Shown piece by piece: positions 35,690 to 45,699 of a stretch of 64,000 nt of DNA. Numbering within the stretch: the stretch's first letter is position 1; every line of letters begins with the position of its first letter. The notes under the pieces were generated by a model. It had not been told where the DNA came from. It saw only the letters and a list, made by a program, of their open reading frames with translations, and did not search any database. The position numbers and the translations under genes were made by a program. This stretch comes from Sphingobium boeckii (lineage in GTDB: Bacteria; Pseudomonadota; Alphaproteobacteria; Sphingomonadales; Sphingomonadaceae), in the NCBI RefSeq assembly GCF_014199215.1, contig NZ_JACIJC010000001.1:250001-314000 (forward strand). The letters are read 5' to 3'.

Positions 35690-37981
35690 TTAAATCGCGG
35701 CTTGGGCTTCAAGGAAGCCTGCCCATTTGGGCGATTCCTCTAGCGTCGCGTTCTGGTTTTTCTTTGCCCCCCATGACCCATAATATGGGTGCGGTTCGCC
35801 AATGCTATTGAAGAAGCACAGCACATCGCCAAAATCAGAAGCCCAGCGCAATAGCCCATCTCTGATCAACTCACGCATCCGATCATCCGTTTGGAAGGCT
35901 CTCAACTTGGCCTCTTGATCAGGCGTATATCCATTCTCTGGAAATACCACATGCTGTTGCCATTCGTAGCATATCGCACGAAGGCCAGCCGCTTTATAAG
36001 CGGCATTTGTAGAAGCGTAATTGTTCCATGTCGTGTTCATCATGCTTCGCGCTGTGGCGAAAATTGTTTCCAGCGAACCATCGAACATAGAAGGAGTCAT
36101 GCTTCCACCGAAGTAGGGTGCGTTACAGATAGCATCCGTGCGCGTAGCGCCGCGCTGCGTCACAAGATTCAGTTCGTTGCTGGTCCCCATTGCAGTGATT
36201 ACCCGCACAAAGCGTCCTGTGGGCGCGCCGAGGCTGTCCAATATTGTCATCTGTCGCTGATGCTGAAAAGCCTGCTCGTTGCGCGTTGCCATCGCGCCGC
36301 CGCCGTCGGTAAATTCCTCTAAAGTAGCACGACCATTGTCATACGCTTTCTGACGCGCCCTATGGTAGAGTCCGAATGCGGCGTTGCCCCACTCGTTTCC
36401 GACCTCGGCGTAAAGTGTAATTCCAGGGTTGACTCCGTTATTTAGGGCCGTGAAGAAGCCACGAACATAGTCGTCAGATGCAAAAGGCGGGGTGTTGACC
36501 CAAGCATCTTTTCCAACCGCGTTGATAAGTGTGATGACGTTCTCAATGGCCATGCCATACGGACGAAAAACATTTAGCCTTCCGTTGGGAGTGCGCTCAT
36601 CCCAGTCGCCTTCAAATGTCTGAAGGTTGTTCGTATTCAAAAAATCCATCAGACGCATTGGGCCATTAAATTCATTCTGACGCGCGATAAACTCAGGCGT
36701 GAACAAATCGACCGTGGGGTCCCGATCAAGCTCGCACGCAACGATGTTTCGCATGTGATTGGCTGGATTGGTGGAATGGACATGAAACATCACCCGCTTC
36801 GGGCCGGTCCAATCGTGCCCATAGGTAAATTGCCTGAAATTGGCTCCGGATGTCTCTCCGGTGACCGTGACGCCATCAGCCAAAAGGCTAGTTACCGCCT
36901 CACCATCCCACTCGACACGAACAACTGATCCCGGTGTATCGGGTCTGGTTATGCCTGCGACAAGATGGCCTGAAGGATTATGTGTCCCATTTGGTGAACT
37001 AATAGGCTCACCATCGAGATTGATGTGCGCTGATCCGGGTAGCGCCTCGGGATTGTCGAGCAGAGTCCCGTCTTGCCAGCCTGATGCGAGTAAAAGATTG
37101 GTATAGGCTCGTTCGTATCCATAAGAGCTAAGGCCGGCGAGGTTCATGCCGAACTGAGCAGGTGCCGGAACGGTTATAATTGCTGTTTTATTGATTGTCG
37201 GATTGTCATTAAGAATAGCTTTAACCGTGATAGCGCCGACGCTTCCGCCGATTGGCAAGGTCCGCAAGGTGGCTTCACCCGCAACTGTGTTGGTGAGCAA
37301 AACCGCATCGTTCTCGGAGCCGTTGTTCAACGTATATTTATAGCCGGATGGCGTATCGCTGTAGAGAATGTCGATTTCGAACCAATTGTTAGCAATGTCA
37401 TATCGAACATCAGGGATTCGAAGATCGACACCTCCAACGCCATAAATGATATTGCTAGCAGCGCCCCCAGAGGCTTTAGCGAAGCTGACACCCGTGCCTC
37501 GATCCGGCTGAAACGTGTTGACGGATGATCCAGATATCACAGATGCAGGAACTAATTCATCATCAAGATACAGGCCTAACGCGCCGTTAGTTTCCACACG
37601 GGCTTCTATTACTGAATACAGGTTCCATGCTTGAGGTACGGCCTGATAAATCCATGGCCCCAGCCCAGTGGTGCTTAGAACGCCGTCGATAACTCTATGT
37701 AAAGTGAAGTGGTCGCTATTTCCGCGAGCGTAACACCAGCCATTATTGATATCGATCATGTTCAGATACAGGCGGAAATCATGATCGACGCCGCCAGTAT
37801 CAAATTTGACGAAATGAGCCTCTACACCGGTGTCTCGGAAGCCGATATTGGTCGAAGACGCTATTACTGTTGGGGGAACCTGTGGGTTCGGGATAAAGGT
37901 ACCCGGCGCAGGCGTAGGCGTAGGCGTAGGCTGCCGGCGCAGCGCCACCCGCCTGAACGATTTACGACGCGCCAGGACCAT
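35690..37981 (-). CDS. Virion-associated glycoside hydrolase (clan A-like), putative depolymerase
   Basis: The 763-residue protein opens with a basic segment and a PTPTPTPAPG linker. A lectin-like beta domain (about 45-190) and an Ig-like region come next, then a TIM-barrel glycosidase of about 290-760. The probable acid/base is Glu near 529 in YAEVGNEWGN (the Asn-Glu motif of clan GH-A) and the nucleophile Glu near 673 in ICYEWQQH. The 144-residue spacing fits that clan. Base composition is clearly more AT-rich than its neighbours, suggesting separate acquisition. TAATG overlap couples it to the esterase gene. It probably attacks a capsule or exopolysaccharide. Confidence 0.8.
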   Translation of the reverse strand: MVLARRKSFRRVALRRQPTPTPTPAPGTFIPNPQVPPTVIASSTNIGFRDTGVEAHFVKFDTGGVDHDFRLYLNMIDINNGWCYARGNSDHFTLHRVIDGVLSTTGLGPWIYQAVPQAWNLYSVIEARVETNGALGLYLDDELVPASVISGSSVNTFQPDRGTGVSFAKASGGAASNIIYGVGGVDLRIPDVRYDIANNWFEIDILYSDTPSGYKYTLNNGSENDAVLLTNTVAGEATLRTLPIGGSVGAITVKAILNDNPTINKTAIITVPAPAQFGMNLAGLSSYGYERAYTNLLLASGWQDGTLLDNPEALPGSAHINLDGEPISSPNGTHNPSGHLVAGITRPDTPGSVVRVEWDGEAVTSLLADGVTVTGETSGANFRQFTYGHDWTGPKRVMFHVHSTNPANHMRNIVACELDRDPTVDLFTPEFIARQNEFNGPMRLMDFLNTNNLQTFEGDWDERTPNGRLNVFRPYGMAIENVITLINAVGKDAWVNTPPFASDDYVRGFFTALNNGVNPGITLYAEVGNEWGNAAFGLYHRARQKAYDNGRATLEEFTDGGGAMATRNEQAFQHQRQMTILDSLGAPTGRFVRVITAMGTSNELNLVTQRGATRTDAICNAPYFGGSMTPSMFDGSLETIFATARSMMNTTWNNYASTNAAYKAAGLRAICYEWQQHVVFPENGYTPDQEAKLRAFQTDDRMRELIRDGLLRWASDFGDVLCFFNSIGEPHPYYGSWGAKKNQNATLEESPKWAGFLEAQAAI

Positions 37982-39333
37982 TACGGCAGCGTCGCCGGCA
38001 GCGGCCAGACGCCAGCCTGCGCGATCTTGATGCTCCCCAGAGCGCCGGCTGTGACGCCCTTGTTGAACGAGACCAAAAACGGCATCCCCGCCGCGCCGGA
38101 TGGCAGCGCCATAGTGCCCGGATAGCGCATTTTCAGTATTTCGGTTACCGTCGGCACCAGATTAGCCGCAGGGGTCACGGCACCGGTATTGTTGTCATAG
38201 CCGCCCAGCGTCGCGCCGTTCAATTGCAACATGAACCCGTTGCAGCCGATGAGATTTTCAATCTGCACGAGCGCGCTCGCATAGCAAAGAATGCCAGCGC
38301 CGGGCGAAGCAAAGCCGCCGCCGCCCATCCCGAGCGAAACGGATCGCCCCTGGGTCAAAGTGGTGGTGGCAGTGAAAGTCAACTTCTGCGCGACATGGGT
38401 CACGCCATCGACGACAATCGTGTCCTTCGCGGCGACGCAAGTGATTTCGCCCGAGCCGTCACCGCCCATATCCCAGCCTGTCGCGACATTGCCGGTGACC
38501 CCGGTGCCCTTGCCGCCCGACGTCCCGATGAACGCACCGCGGTCGCCGACCAGATTCCCATAGGGCTGGTCGCTGGCATTGTAGTTTCCGATCTGGCCGA
38601 CCGCGATATAATCAACGACCGGGACGCCGAGGATGTCCATCATCACGTCCCATTTGTCGCGAGCCGCGCGCGCGCCGAATGTGCTGGGATGGAGTCCATC
38701 AAAGGTGACCGCCGTAGCGCCGCCGCCCGCACCACCGATCAGACCGTTCGTCGCGCTCGTGTCGTCCAGAAACTCGGGATACAGATCCATGTAATGGATG
38801 CGTGAATCGACCGTCTGCCAATAGCGATAGAGCGCATTTGTGTGCATGTAGTTTCCGGCCGAACTTGCGCGCGGGAGAATGGAAACCACGATATATTTCT
38901 TGGCATTGGTCTGGCCGACGAACGATTTCACGTTCGCAAACGTCTCGTTATAGGCGGTCGACCCCCGATCGTTCGTGCCGATCTCGATCACGCAAATGTC
39001 TGGCGAAATGGCATTCACCGCATTGCGCACCAGCGCGGTATTCATGTCCGGCGTGTTGGTGCCGAATGTCGTGGTCGCAGCGTGGCCGGTCGTAGCGCCG
39101 GACCATGATCCGCTGCGGGCGAGGTTGTAGGAGTCGTTCGAGCCGTCCCACCCTTTGTTGTTCCAGGCATAGAGCCGAGGCTTTCGGACCTGCGCCCAAA
39201 ACCACGGGCTACTAAGCCCATTGCCGGCGATGGCCGCGGCAATGCTGTCGCCGACAACGACGATCTTGGGCGGGCGGCCGAAGGATGATGCTGATGCGGC
39301 TGCCGATACCGGCTGCGTGACGGGGCCACCCAT
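37981..39333 (-). CDS. SGNH/GDSL-family hydrolase in fibre island
   Basis: The start MGGPVTQPV is fixed by a TAATG overlap with the upstream gene. The SGNH blocks are readable: block I KIVVVGDSIAAA with Ser30, block III IEIGTNDRGS, and block V FDGLHPSTFG with catalytic Asp and His. The hydrolase spans about 20-240, and the remaining 200 residues are a beta-rich, fibre-like domain. Phage SGNH enzymes often remove O-acetyl groups from host polysaccharides. Pairing with a glycosidase one gene away supports that role. Confidence 0.87.
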   Translation of the reverse strand: MGGPVTQPVSAAASASSFGRPPKIVVVGDSIAAAIAGNGLSSPWFWAQVRKPRLYAWNNKGWDGSNDSYNLARSGSWSGATTGHAATTTFGTNTPDMNTALVRNAVNAISPDICVIEIGTNDRGSTAYNETFANVKSFVGQTNAKKYIVVSILPRASSAGNYMHTNALYRYWQTVDSRIHYMDLYPEFLDDTSATNGLIGGAGGGATAVTFDGLHPSTFGARAARDKWDVMMDILGVPVVDYIAVGQIGNYNASDQPYGNLVGDRGAFIGTSGGKGTGVTGNVATGWDMGGDGSGEITCVAAKDTIVVDGVTHVAQKLTFTATTTLTQGRSVSLGMGGGGFASPGAGILCYASALVQIENLIGCNGFMLQLNGATLGGYDNNTGAVTPAANLVPTVTEILKMRYPGTMALPSGAAGMPFLVSFNKGVTAGALGSIKIAQAGVWPLPATLP

Positions 39334-40109
39334 TATGCGGTCCTCTCGGTCACGCGCGCATTGCCGGTCGCGCTCGCCCAATAGCCCTTGACGATGCCCT
39401 TCCAATCGTCGGGAATCTCGAAGATGCCGCCGACCGCGCTGGTGCCCATGCCGTCGATCGCATAGCTGTAATTCGTGGCGCTCGCCGTGCCGCTGCCAAG
39501 CAGGATATAGCAGATCGCCGTGCTTTCATTGACGATCGACCCACCCATACGGTTGGCATTGGCCGCGAGCAGGGTGGTGGATGCCGCTGCGCCTTCCACC
39601 GTGCTGGTCGTGCCGGTCGTGGAGCCTGCCATGCCGACGGCGAACACCGCGTCGGAGGCCGGGGCCATCGACATGCTGAGCGCCGCGGTCTTGGCACCGA
39701 GCGTCGCGGGGAGCTTGGCGGACATGGCGCTGGATAAAGCCTCAAGGCCATCAACATAGCCGTTCAGCGCACCGATCAGCGTTTCGAGCGTGTCGGTGTT
39801 CGCGTTGCCCGTCGTCAGGGCAGCATTCGTGGCCGCGACAAGCGCTTCCAGGCCGTCAACGAACCCGTTCTGCGTCGTGAGCAGCGTGTTCGTGGATCCG
39901 ATGAGCGCCTCCAGTCCATCGACGTTGTCGACGATGGACTTCAGCCGCCCAGCGATCGACAGCGCGTTTGGCGAGGCAGTGAGATCGCCGAGGATATTCT
40001 CGCCCGCCCAATCGGCGATAAGGTTGGCCAACGCCAGACCTTTCACGCCAAGATCGAGGCCCGCCAGCGGATCGCCCGCCGTTGTCGTAATGACCGGTTC
40101 AAGTGCCAT
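39333..40109 (-). CDS. Repeat-containing fibre-like phage protein
   Basis: Residues 50-130 contain four tandem copies of a unit of about 20-28 residues built around VDGLEALIGSTNTLLTTQN, VDGLEALVAATNAALTTGN and VDGLEALSSAM. This would form a trimeric coiled-coil or beta-helical shaft. The C-terminal part (about 150-258) is Ser/Thr-rich and ends GIVKGYWASATGNARVTE. It lies between the Ig-like protein and the SGNH hydrolase and may be the stalk that carries the enzymes. Confidence 0.72.
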   Translation of the reverse strand: MALEPVITTTAGDPLAGLDLGVKGLALANLIADWAGENILGDLTASPNALSIAGRLKSIVDNVDGLEALIGSTNTLLTTQNGFVDGLEALVAATNAALTTGNANTDTLETLIGALNGYVDGLEALSSAMSAKLPATLGAKTAALSMSMAPASDAVFAVGMAGSTTGTTSTVEGAAASTTLLAANANRMGGSIVNESTAICYILLGSGTASATNYSYAIDGMGTSAVGGIFEIPDDWKGIVKGYWASATGNARVTERTA

Positions 40110-40123
40110 GGATGTGGCTTCCT

Positions 40124-40444
40124 TTAAGCCGCGATGATCGCGGTGGTGGCGAGGCTTTTTGCTTTGACGCGGACGCCGTTAGCCAGGGCCGTGACGGCGC
40201 AACGCAACGTCGCACCAACATCGCCGGCGGCGAGCACACGGGTCGCCGCCGTGGCGCCGCTGATGGGCACGCCATCACGAATCCATTGATAGGCGAAGCT
40301 CGGTGCGCGGCTCCATGTGCCCGTCGAACAGGTGAGCGTCTGTCCCTGTGTTCTGGTGCCGGTGATGGCGGGTAGAGCGGAATTGACCGGCGCTTTCCCG
40401 GCGGCATCCGCGGCGGCGCGGCGGGCTGCTGGCGTCCGATACAT
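40124..40444 (-). CDS. Ig-like domain phage surface protein
   Basis: The start MYRTPAARRAAAD gives 106 residues, with a basic N terminus. It holds one Ig-like module (ALPAITGTRTQGQTLTCSTG, YQWIRDGVPISGATAAT, DVGATLRCAVTALANGV) of the kind found in phage capsid decorations and tail proteins. The location two genes after the major capsid gene favours capsid decoration. Confidence 0.72.
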   Translation of the reverse strand: MYRTPAARRAAADAAGKAPVNSALPAITGTRTQGQTLTCSTGTWSRAPSFAYQWIRDGVPISGATAATRVLAAGDVGATLRCAVTALANGVRVKAKSLATTAIIAA

Positions 40445-40445
40445 C

Positions 40446-40673
40446 TCAGCCGCTCTTCTTAGGCGCGGCAACCTTTTTCGGCGCGGGCGTCTTGTTCTTG
40501 TTGACCGCCGCCATTTTGTTATCGAGCGGGGCAGCCTTCTTGGTAGCCAGCTTGACGGCACCGGTGCCGATCAGCCTGGTCGCGTCCAGGTGCGTCACGG
40601 TCCGAATATCACCCGGATTGAACTCACCGTTGTTCATAGTGCGCAGCACTTCAACCTTGACCTCGTCGGTCAT
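40446..40673 (-). CDS. Small Lys-rich phage protein after capsid gene
   Basis: The start MTDEVKVEVLR gives 75 residues. The N-terminal half (NGEFNPGDIRTVTHLDATRL) resembles small head-associated proteins, and the C-terminal half is basic and Pro/Lys-rich (NKNKTPAPKKVAAPKK). It may be a head or head-tail accessory factor. Confidence 0.65.
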   Translation of the reverse strand: MTDEVKVEVLRTMNNGEFNPGDIRTVTHLDATRLIGTGAVKLATKKAAPLDNKMAAVNKNKTPAPKKVAAPKKSG

Positions 40674-40726
40674 GATCAATTCCTTTCGATGGATGAAACG
40701 GGGCGGGCCGAAGCCCGCCCACTGCA

Positions 40727-42127
40727 TCAGACGTTGCCGAAGTCGCCGTAGATCAGCGCGCCGGGCTTCTTGACTGCCAGCGCCACACGCTCTTCGCAGC
40801 GCATGGTGTAGAGATTCTTTTCGAAATCATCGGAATTCTCCGACGCGATTAGAACCTCGGGTGCCATGCGATCGTAAAGCGTCTGCAGTTTGAAACCTCC
40901 GACAAGAAACTTGTCGATCGTCATAGCCGGCGTCGCCACGACCGGCTTGGCCCAGAGGCGTGGCCCGGCAAGCTGCTGCGGATTGGCGAAAATATATCCG
41001 CCAGCAGTGTCTTTGGTCAGCTCGATCGCCGCCCAGTCGGCGTTGTTCATCACCACGCCATCGGTCGGATAAAGCGCCAGCTCCGCCTGCAGCAGCGCAA
41101 TGCGGATGATATCGATCATCGTTTCGGTGCCCGCCGGATTGATCGGCGCAGCATAGGCTGTGGCGTTGGTCACGAGGCCCGAAAGATGCTGGCCGGTACC
41201 ATCGCCGGTAAGCAACTCGCCCTCTTCCGCATAGGCCAGTCCGTAGCGCATCTCGGCATCGACTTCGCCTTGGAGCTGCACGGCGTCGTCCATTGCCTGC
41301 CGCGTGATCTTGGCAAGGTGGGCGATGACACGAACGACTGCGTTGACCTGTTCCCAGACATAAGTCGACGTTGGCTTGGTCGCGCCCTCGGCTACGACCG
41401 CCGCATTGTTCGTGCGTGTGGTCTGGCGCGCATAGTCGATCGAACCGCTGGTGGTGGCGACGACGCTAAGCAGATCCCGCACGGTCATCTGCCGCTGCGG
41501 GAGGCTGGTAACCGTGTTATCGCGGTCGGACCATGCCGTGCCCGCCTGGGCGGCCGTGATCGCCTTCACGCGGCCCCACGGCAGACCCTTCAATTCGAAG
41601 CGCGCACTACCTTGATAGCCCCCGCCCTGGAACGACTTGAACTTGTCGGATCCGGCAACCTGCGCACCGTATGACTTGCTTTCGTCTTCATCGCTGCCAG
41701 GCTTCCGCGCCATCTTTTGTTCGAGCGCTGCCAGCGTTTCGCGCATGGTATTGATCTCGGTCAACACCTTGTCAGTCGAACTTTTTGTTTCTTCACTCAG
41801 TCCGCCGGCCTTCTTTGCTTCCGCCAATGCGTCGTCGGCGGTTTTCATGACCAGCTTGTGCTTTTCGTCGATCGACTTGCGCAGCGAATCCGCCAACTCT
41901 TCCACGGTTTTACCGGTCGGATGATCCTCGGCGTCACGCATATAACGACCCATGCGCCGCTCGCTCTTTGTCATGGGGCCGAGATGTCTGGGCGATGCGG
42001 CCAGGATCGCGAGCATCACGCCGCCATCGCCGAAGGCGCTGATGGCATGGGCGGCCGCCGGCATGGCGGCCATGCCGACCAGGATGAGGCAAGATACCGC
42101 GAGTGCGGTAATAAGGGATTTCGTCAT
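40727..42127 (-). CDS. Major capsid protein (HK97 fold) with N-terminal signal-like segment
   Basis: Residues 150-466 match the HK97 major capsid fold: MTVRDLLSVVATTSGSIDYARQT, AHLAKITRQAMDDA, LTGDGTGQHLSGL, PTDGVVMNNADWAAIELTKD and the C-terminal RCEERVALAVKKPGALIYG. Residues 52-135 are a helical delta (scaffold) domain. Unusually, the first 28 residues (MTKSLITALAVSCLILVGMA and an AHA end) look like a Sec signal. This start has a good ribosome site (GGAG), whereas the alternative MTKSERRM has none. The protease gene lies upstream as usual. Confidence 0.92.
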   Translation of the reverse strand: MTKSLITALAVSCLILVGMAAMPAAAHAISAFGDGGVMLAILAASPRHLGPMTKSERRMGRYMRDAEDHPTGKTVEELADSLRKSIDEKHKLVMKTADDALAEAKKAGGLSEETKSSTDKVLTEINTMRETLAALEQKMARKPGSDEDESKSYGAQVAGSDKFKSFQGGGYQGSARFELKGLPWGRVKAITAAQAGTAWSDRDNTVTSLPQRQMTVRDLLSVVATTSGSIDYARQTTRTNNAAVVAEGATKPTSTYVWEQVNAVVRVIAHLAKITRQAMDDAVQLQGEVDAEMRYGLAYAEEGELLTGDGTGQHLSGLVTNATAYAAPINPAGTETMIDIIRIALLQAELALYPTDGVVMNNADWAAIELTKDTAGGYIFANPQQLAGPRLWAKPVVATPAMTIDKFLVGGFKLQTLYDRMAPEVLIASENSDDFEKNLYTMRCEERVALAVKKPGALIYGDFGNV

Positions 42128-42151
42128 GTCAGTGTCTCCAGAGGATTAAGG

Positions 42152-42808
42152 TCAAGCGCGCAGGCGTTCGATAAACCTGCGCATGTCGTCTGCTGCTTTT
42201 CCTCCAGGCTCCCCCTGAAGATGCTGCTTGGCCGATGCGGCGATCGCTTCAGCCTTGCTCCGGGAGAAACCTGCATCCCGCAGGAAACCCTCGAATTCAC
42301 GGAGAGTCGGCATTTTGCCGGCCTCCAAACACGATTTGATTTCGTCGATATGAGCCGCGCGCCCAAGCGCCCCGAAGGTCACGATCGATACTTCGCGCAG
42401 ATCGAGCTTCTTCAAGATGGTCACCCCGTCCTGGCTTCGATCGGGTGCCGTCTCGATTTCGCGGTAACCGATCGACAATTCGTCCAGCGCACCTTCGCGC
42501 ACCAGGCCGTAGGTCTCTGCCGCCTTGGGTGACACTTCAATCAGCAGCCGACCTTTTACGCGCAAACCCTTTTCATCCTCGGCCAGTTCGTCCCAGACCC
42601 CGATCGGCTGCCAGCTATCATGCTGAAGCAACATCTTGATCGAACGCTTTTCCTTTTTGGCCGATGCCAGGGATCCTTTGAATGCGCCCGGTGCAACCAT
42701 CTCGCCATAGCTGTCGATCACGTTGAACGCGGACGCATAGCCCTCGATCACGCCATCTTCGCCTAACGCCTTCACGTCGAGCGCCAGGCCGCTGTTTTTC
42801 TGGAGCAT
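42152..42808 (-). CDS. HK97-family prohead protease (S78)
   Basis: The 218-residue protein has EGYASAFNVIDSYGEMVAPGAF, the catalytic His region LLQHDSWQPIGVWDE, and the Ser region DELSIGYREIE, as in prohead proteases. It would cleave the capsid delta domain during maturation. The ATG at 42808 has AGGA upstream and is preferred over an upstream TTG. Confidence 0.93.
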   Translation of the reverse strand: MLQKNSGLALDVKALGEDGVIEGYASAFNVIDSYGEMVAPGAFKGSLASAKKEKRSIKMLLQHDSWQPIGVWDELAEDEKGLRVKGRLLIEVSPKAAETYGLVREGALDELSIGYREIETAPDRSQDGVTILKKLDLREVSIVTFGALGRAAHIDEIKSCLEAGKMPTLREFEGFLRDAGFSRSKAEAIAASAKQHLQGEPGGKAADDMRRFIERLRA

Positions 42809-42817
42809 GGGCAATTC

Positions 42818-44023
42818 CTAGTCGGAGATCAGGGGCGTCGTGCCCGTGGCCTCTGTGATCGGTACGTTTTGCATCTGGAGCCGGGGAACATCGCCGCCAG
42901 GCACTGGCGGCAGATTTTCGAACCGGCGCACTTCGTTGATGGTCAGCCATCCCTTATCGAGGCCGGAGCCGTAGAAGGATGCCCGCCCCGCGCTATCGCC
43001 GCGCAACAAACCTTCAAGGTTGAATTCGATCTTGATGCCAGCGCCGCGATCCGCAGCGGTCAGGAGCTGCTGCTCCAGCGACTGCTCGATGCGGCGCAGG
43101 CGACGACGCAGCTTGAATTTTACGAAGCCCAGCGTCTGCTGTTCAAGGCCGGTTCCCCAACTTGTCGATTTCTCTGTATGCCCGATCATGAACGGCGGCA
43201 CGTCGAAAAACCGGCAGACCTCCTCCACTGAGAAACCCCGCGATTCCAGCATCTGGGCGTCGTCGGGATTGATCGTGAGCGCTTCCCATTTCAGCCCATT
43301 ATCCAACAGCATGGGCCGCCCGCTGTTGAGCGCCCCCGCGAATTTCGATTGCAGCAAACCTTCAGCTTCTTTGCGTTTTTCCGGCGGAAACATCTTGTCC
43401 GATGTCAGGATTCCGCTGGATACGATGCCGTTGCGAAACATGGAACCTGCCGTGCGGTTTATCGCTTTCGCCAGGCCAAATGTGTTTGCGCCAGCGGCGA
43501 TCGTCGATAATCCACCAAGGGGCGATCCGCCGAACCCACGGATATGCAGCACGTCCGCCGACGAATATTTTTCGCCCTTATACTCATATTCGATTTCGCC
43601 AGCGCCATTGCGACGAACACCCGTCCAATCCCAGGCCATCGGCTCCAGGGCAACCACGTTGCCGCCAACGCCAAATGTCTTCAACGCGACAGCATTGCCC
43701 TTGAGCTCAATGCTGGCCTGCGCCCCCTCCCAGAAATCCAGAGGTGTCTGCTCCGCATTGGGTGCATCGTGCAACAGACGATACAGCGGGTGATCACGCG
43801 CCACTTCCCGATCGTTCGCGTGGTTCGTTCTATAAACCATCAGCGGCAACGAGGCGACGTTACCTGCATTCAAATTGACGCACGCCCATGCGGCTGACAG
43901 CGCCAGGACGTCCATTTCCTCGACGCGCTCACCGCTGTCACTGGGACGATTGTCGATCCGCGACGTCCCGTCCGTCACCACGAAGCGGCGGAAATAGCTG
44001 AGCATATTGCCGACGACGCTCAC
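42818..44023 (-). CDS. Phage portal protein (HK97 family)
   Basis: The 401-residue protein has [54 protein letters not shown] and [20 protein letters not shown], all signatures of HK97-type portals. It forms the dodecameric packaging and exit channel. It overlaps the terminase stop by 4 bases. Confidence 0.95.
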   Translation of the reverse strand: MSVVGNMLSYFRRFVVTDGTSRIDNRPSDSGERVEEMDVLALSAAWACVNLNAGNVASLPLMVYRTNHANDREVARDHPLYRLLHDAPNAEQTPLDFWEGAQASIELKGNAVALKTFGVGGNVVALEPMAWDWTGVRRNGAGEIEYEYKGEKYSSADVLHIRGFGGSPLGGLSTIAAGANTFGLAKAINRTAGSMFRNGIVSSGILTSDKMFPPEKRKEAEGLLQSKFAGALNSGRPMLLDNGLKWEALTINPDDAQMLESRGFSVEEVCRFFDVPPFMIGHTEKSTSWGTGLEQQTLGFVKFKLRRRLRRIEQSLEQQLLTAADRGAGIKIEFNLEGLLRGDSAGRASFYGSGLDKGWLTINEVRRFENLPPVPGGDVPRLQMQNVPITEATGTTPLISD

Positions 44024-45699
44024 GCGGCGAGGCTTTCCATCCAGGCGTCGATCGATCCCGCCGCCTCCGGGTTGCGCTCAAGCAGTTTTGTCGCGTTGAA
44101 AACCGCGATGAGCGGATCGATCTTGGCTTTGCCTGCCGTCTCTTTCGTGATCAGCACGGCATTGCCCCTCTGTTCCGCTTTCGCATTGCCGACGCACCAG
44201 GCCATCATGTCCGTCCCGCCATGCAGCGCGCTGCGATCTTTCAATTTACGCTCGAGGCTCCACACGGCGGATGCCAGACGAAATCCTTGACTCACCGGCA
44301 CCATCTGGTCGTCGGTGAAGCCTTCGTTCGAAAGCGCGTCGATCAGTACGCCGACGCCTTGAGGATCTAGGCCGATTGCCGCCTTATCGGGTAGCAGTCC
44401 GGTGTCTTTGACATCGGCCAGCAGCGCTGAAATTTCAGTAATATCCTGTTCAACGGTGGTGCAGATGACCAGATCACCTTGCTCCGAATAGGTTCGCAGG
44501 AGCGGCGCGATTTCCTTGCGCATATCCAGCACGGATTCCTGCACCCATGCGCGTGTCCAATAGAGCCAGCGTTTCGTGACTTTCTCGCGACCGGCAACGC
44601 ACAGGCCGAATAAATCGTCCAGGCCGCCACCATCAATTCCGGCCACCACCACCTCACTACGCGCCAGCAACGAAGTCAGATTAAGCTCCCGTTCGCCAGC
44701 ATCCTCCCAATAATCTGCGCCACGCCACCGGTCTCGCCGCAGCTTCAAGCCAATCTCGACGTTCAGATGCTTGGCGAGGAATATCTGCTTTCCTTCGCCG
44801 TCTCCACGCAGCTCTTTGCGAAGCTCGTCCTCCAGCCATTGCTGGTTGACCGATCTCCCCAGGTTGGGATTCGTGACGTAGAAATTATCCGGTTCGAGAT
44901 ATGCCTCGGATTCGATCATTGCTTCGGGCCATTCGTAGAGCACGCCCAAGCTCGATCGATCGTCAATCAGGCCGTCGCGCACGTCCCGGAAATATTCCAG
45001 CTTCGATTTGAAGATCCCCGCAGGCGCTTCGTCGCTATGCGTCGTGAGATAGATCACGAACCCTTCCGGCCTAGATACCAGGCCGCCGGTCGCCTCACGC
45101 AACATGGCGTCGGCACCCGATTTTTTTCCGAAAAGCCACAGCTCGTCCACCAGGACGAATGCCGCCTTCTTTCCCGAAACAACTTCTTTGTCCGCCGCCA
45201 CGATCTTCAGCTCGGCATTGGTCGTGCGATGTTTGATCGTGCGCTTATGATCGATCACTTGCAGCAGCTCGGTCAACTCGGGATCCGCGCGCACCATGTC
45301 GGCTGCCGGATTGAAGCAATTGTTCGCCACCTCCATCGTTGGTGCCAGCACGAGCAACTCGGCCGACATGCGCCAGTTGCGGATCAGAGCAGTGAGCATG
45401 ATGCCCGCCGCGATCGTCGATTTGGAATTCTTCTTGCTGATCAGCAGCAGGAATTCGCGGATCAGCCTTTGCGCATTTTCCGGATCATAAGCGCCAAAGA
45501 TGGCTGATACGAAGTCGAACACGAACTGATCGCAGGCTTCGCCGAACGTCGGCGACCCCTGCGCATCGACGATCCGCAGTCCCTTGAACACGGCTAGTGC
45601 GGCTGCAGCCTCGTCCGGGAAGAGCGGGGCGAAGGGAATGAGTGATTCCCCCTCCACGATGCGGTCTTCCCAATCCGTACAGGCCGTTGACCACTGCAT
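44020..45699 (-). CDS. Terminase large subunit
   Basis: This is a 559-residue packaging motor. The ATPase has Walker A-like SKKNSKST at 88-95 (a variant of the usual GRKNGKS pattern) and Walker B FVLVDELW with Asp185-Glu186. The nuclease domain starts near 355 with [15 protein letters not shown], where the first Asp would bind metal. Family Terminase_1. It overlaps the small subunit stop by one base. Confidence 0.95.
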   Translation of the reverse strand: MQWSTACTDWEDRIVEGESLIPFAPLFPDEAAAALAVFKGLRIVDAQGSPTFGEACDQFVFDFVSAIFGAYDPENAQRLIREFLLLISKKNSKSTIAAGIMLTALIRNWRMSAELLVLAPTMEVANNCFNPAADMVRADPELTELLQVIDHKRTIKHRTTNAELKIVAADKEVVSGKKAAFVLVDELWLFGKKSGADAMLREATGGLVSRPEGFVIYLTTHSDEAPAGIFKSKLEYFRDVRDGLIDDRSSLGVLYEWPEAMIESEAYLEPDNFYVTNPNLGRSVNQQWLEDELRKELRGDGEGKQIFLAKHLNVEIGLKLRRDRWRGADYWEDAGERELNLTSLLARSEVVVAGIDGGGLDDLFGLCVAGREKVTKRWLYWTRAWVQESVLDMRKEIAPLLRTYSEQGDLVICTTVEQDITEISALLADVKDTGLLPDKAAIGLDPQGVGVLIDALSNEGFTDDQMVPVSQGFRLASAVWSLERKLKDRSALHGGTDMMAWCVGNAKAEQRGNAVLITKETAGKAKIDPLIAVFNATKLLERNPEAAGSIDAWMESLAA

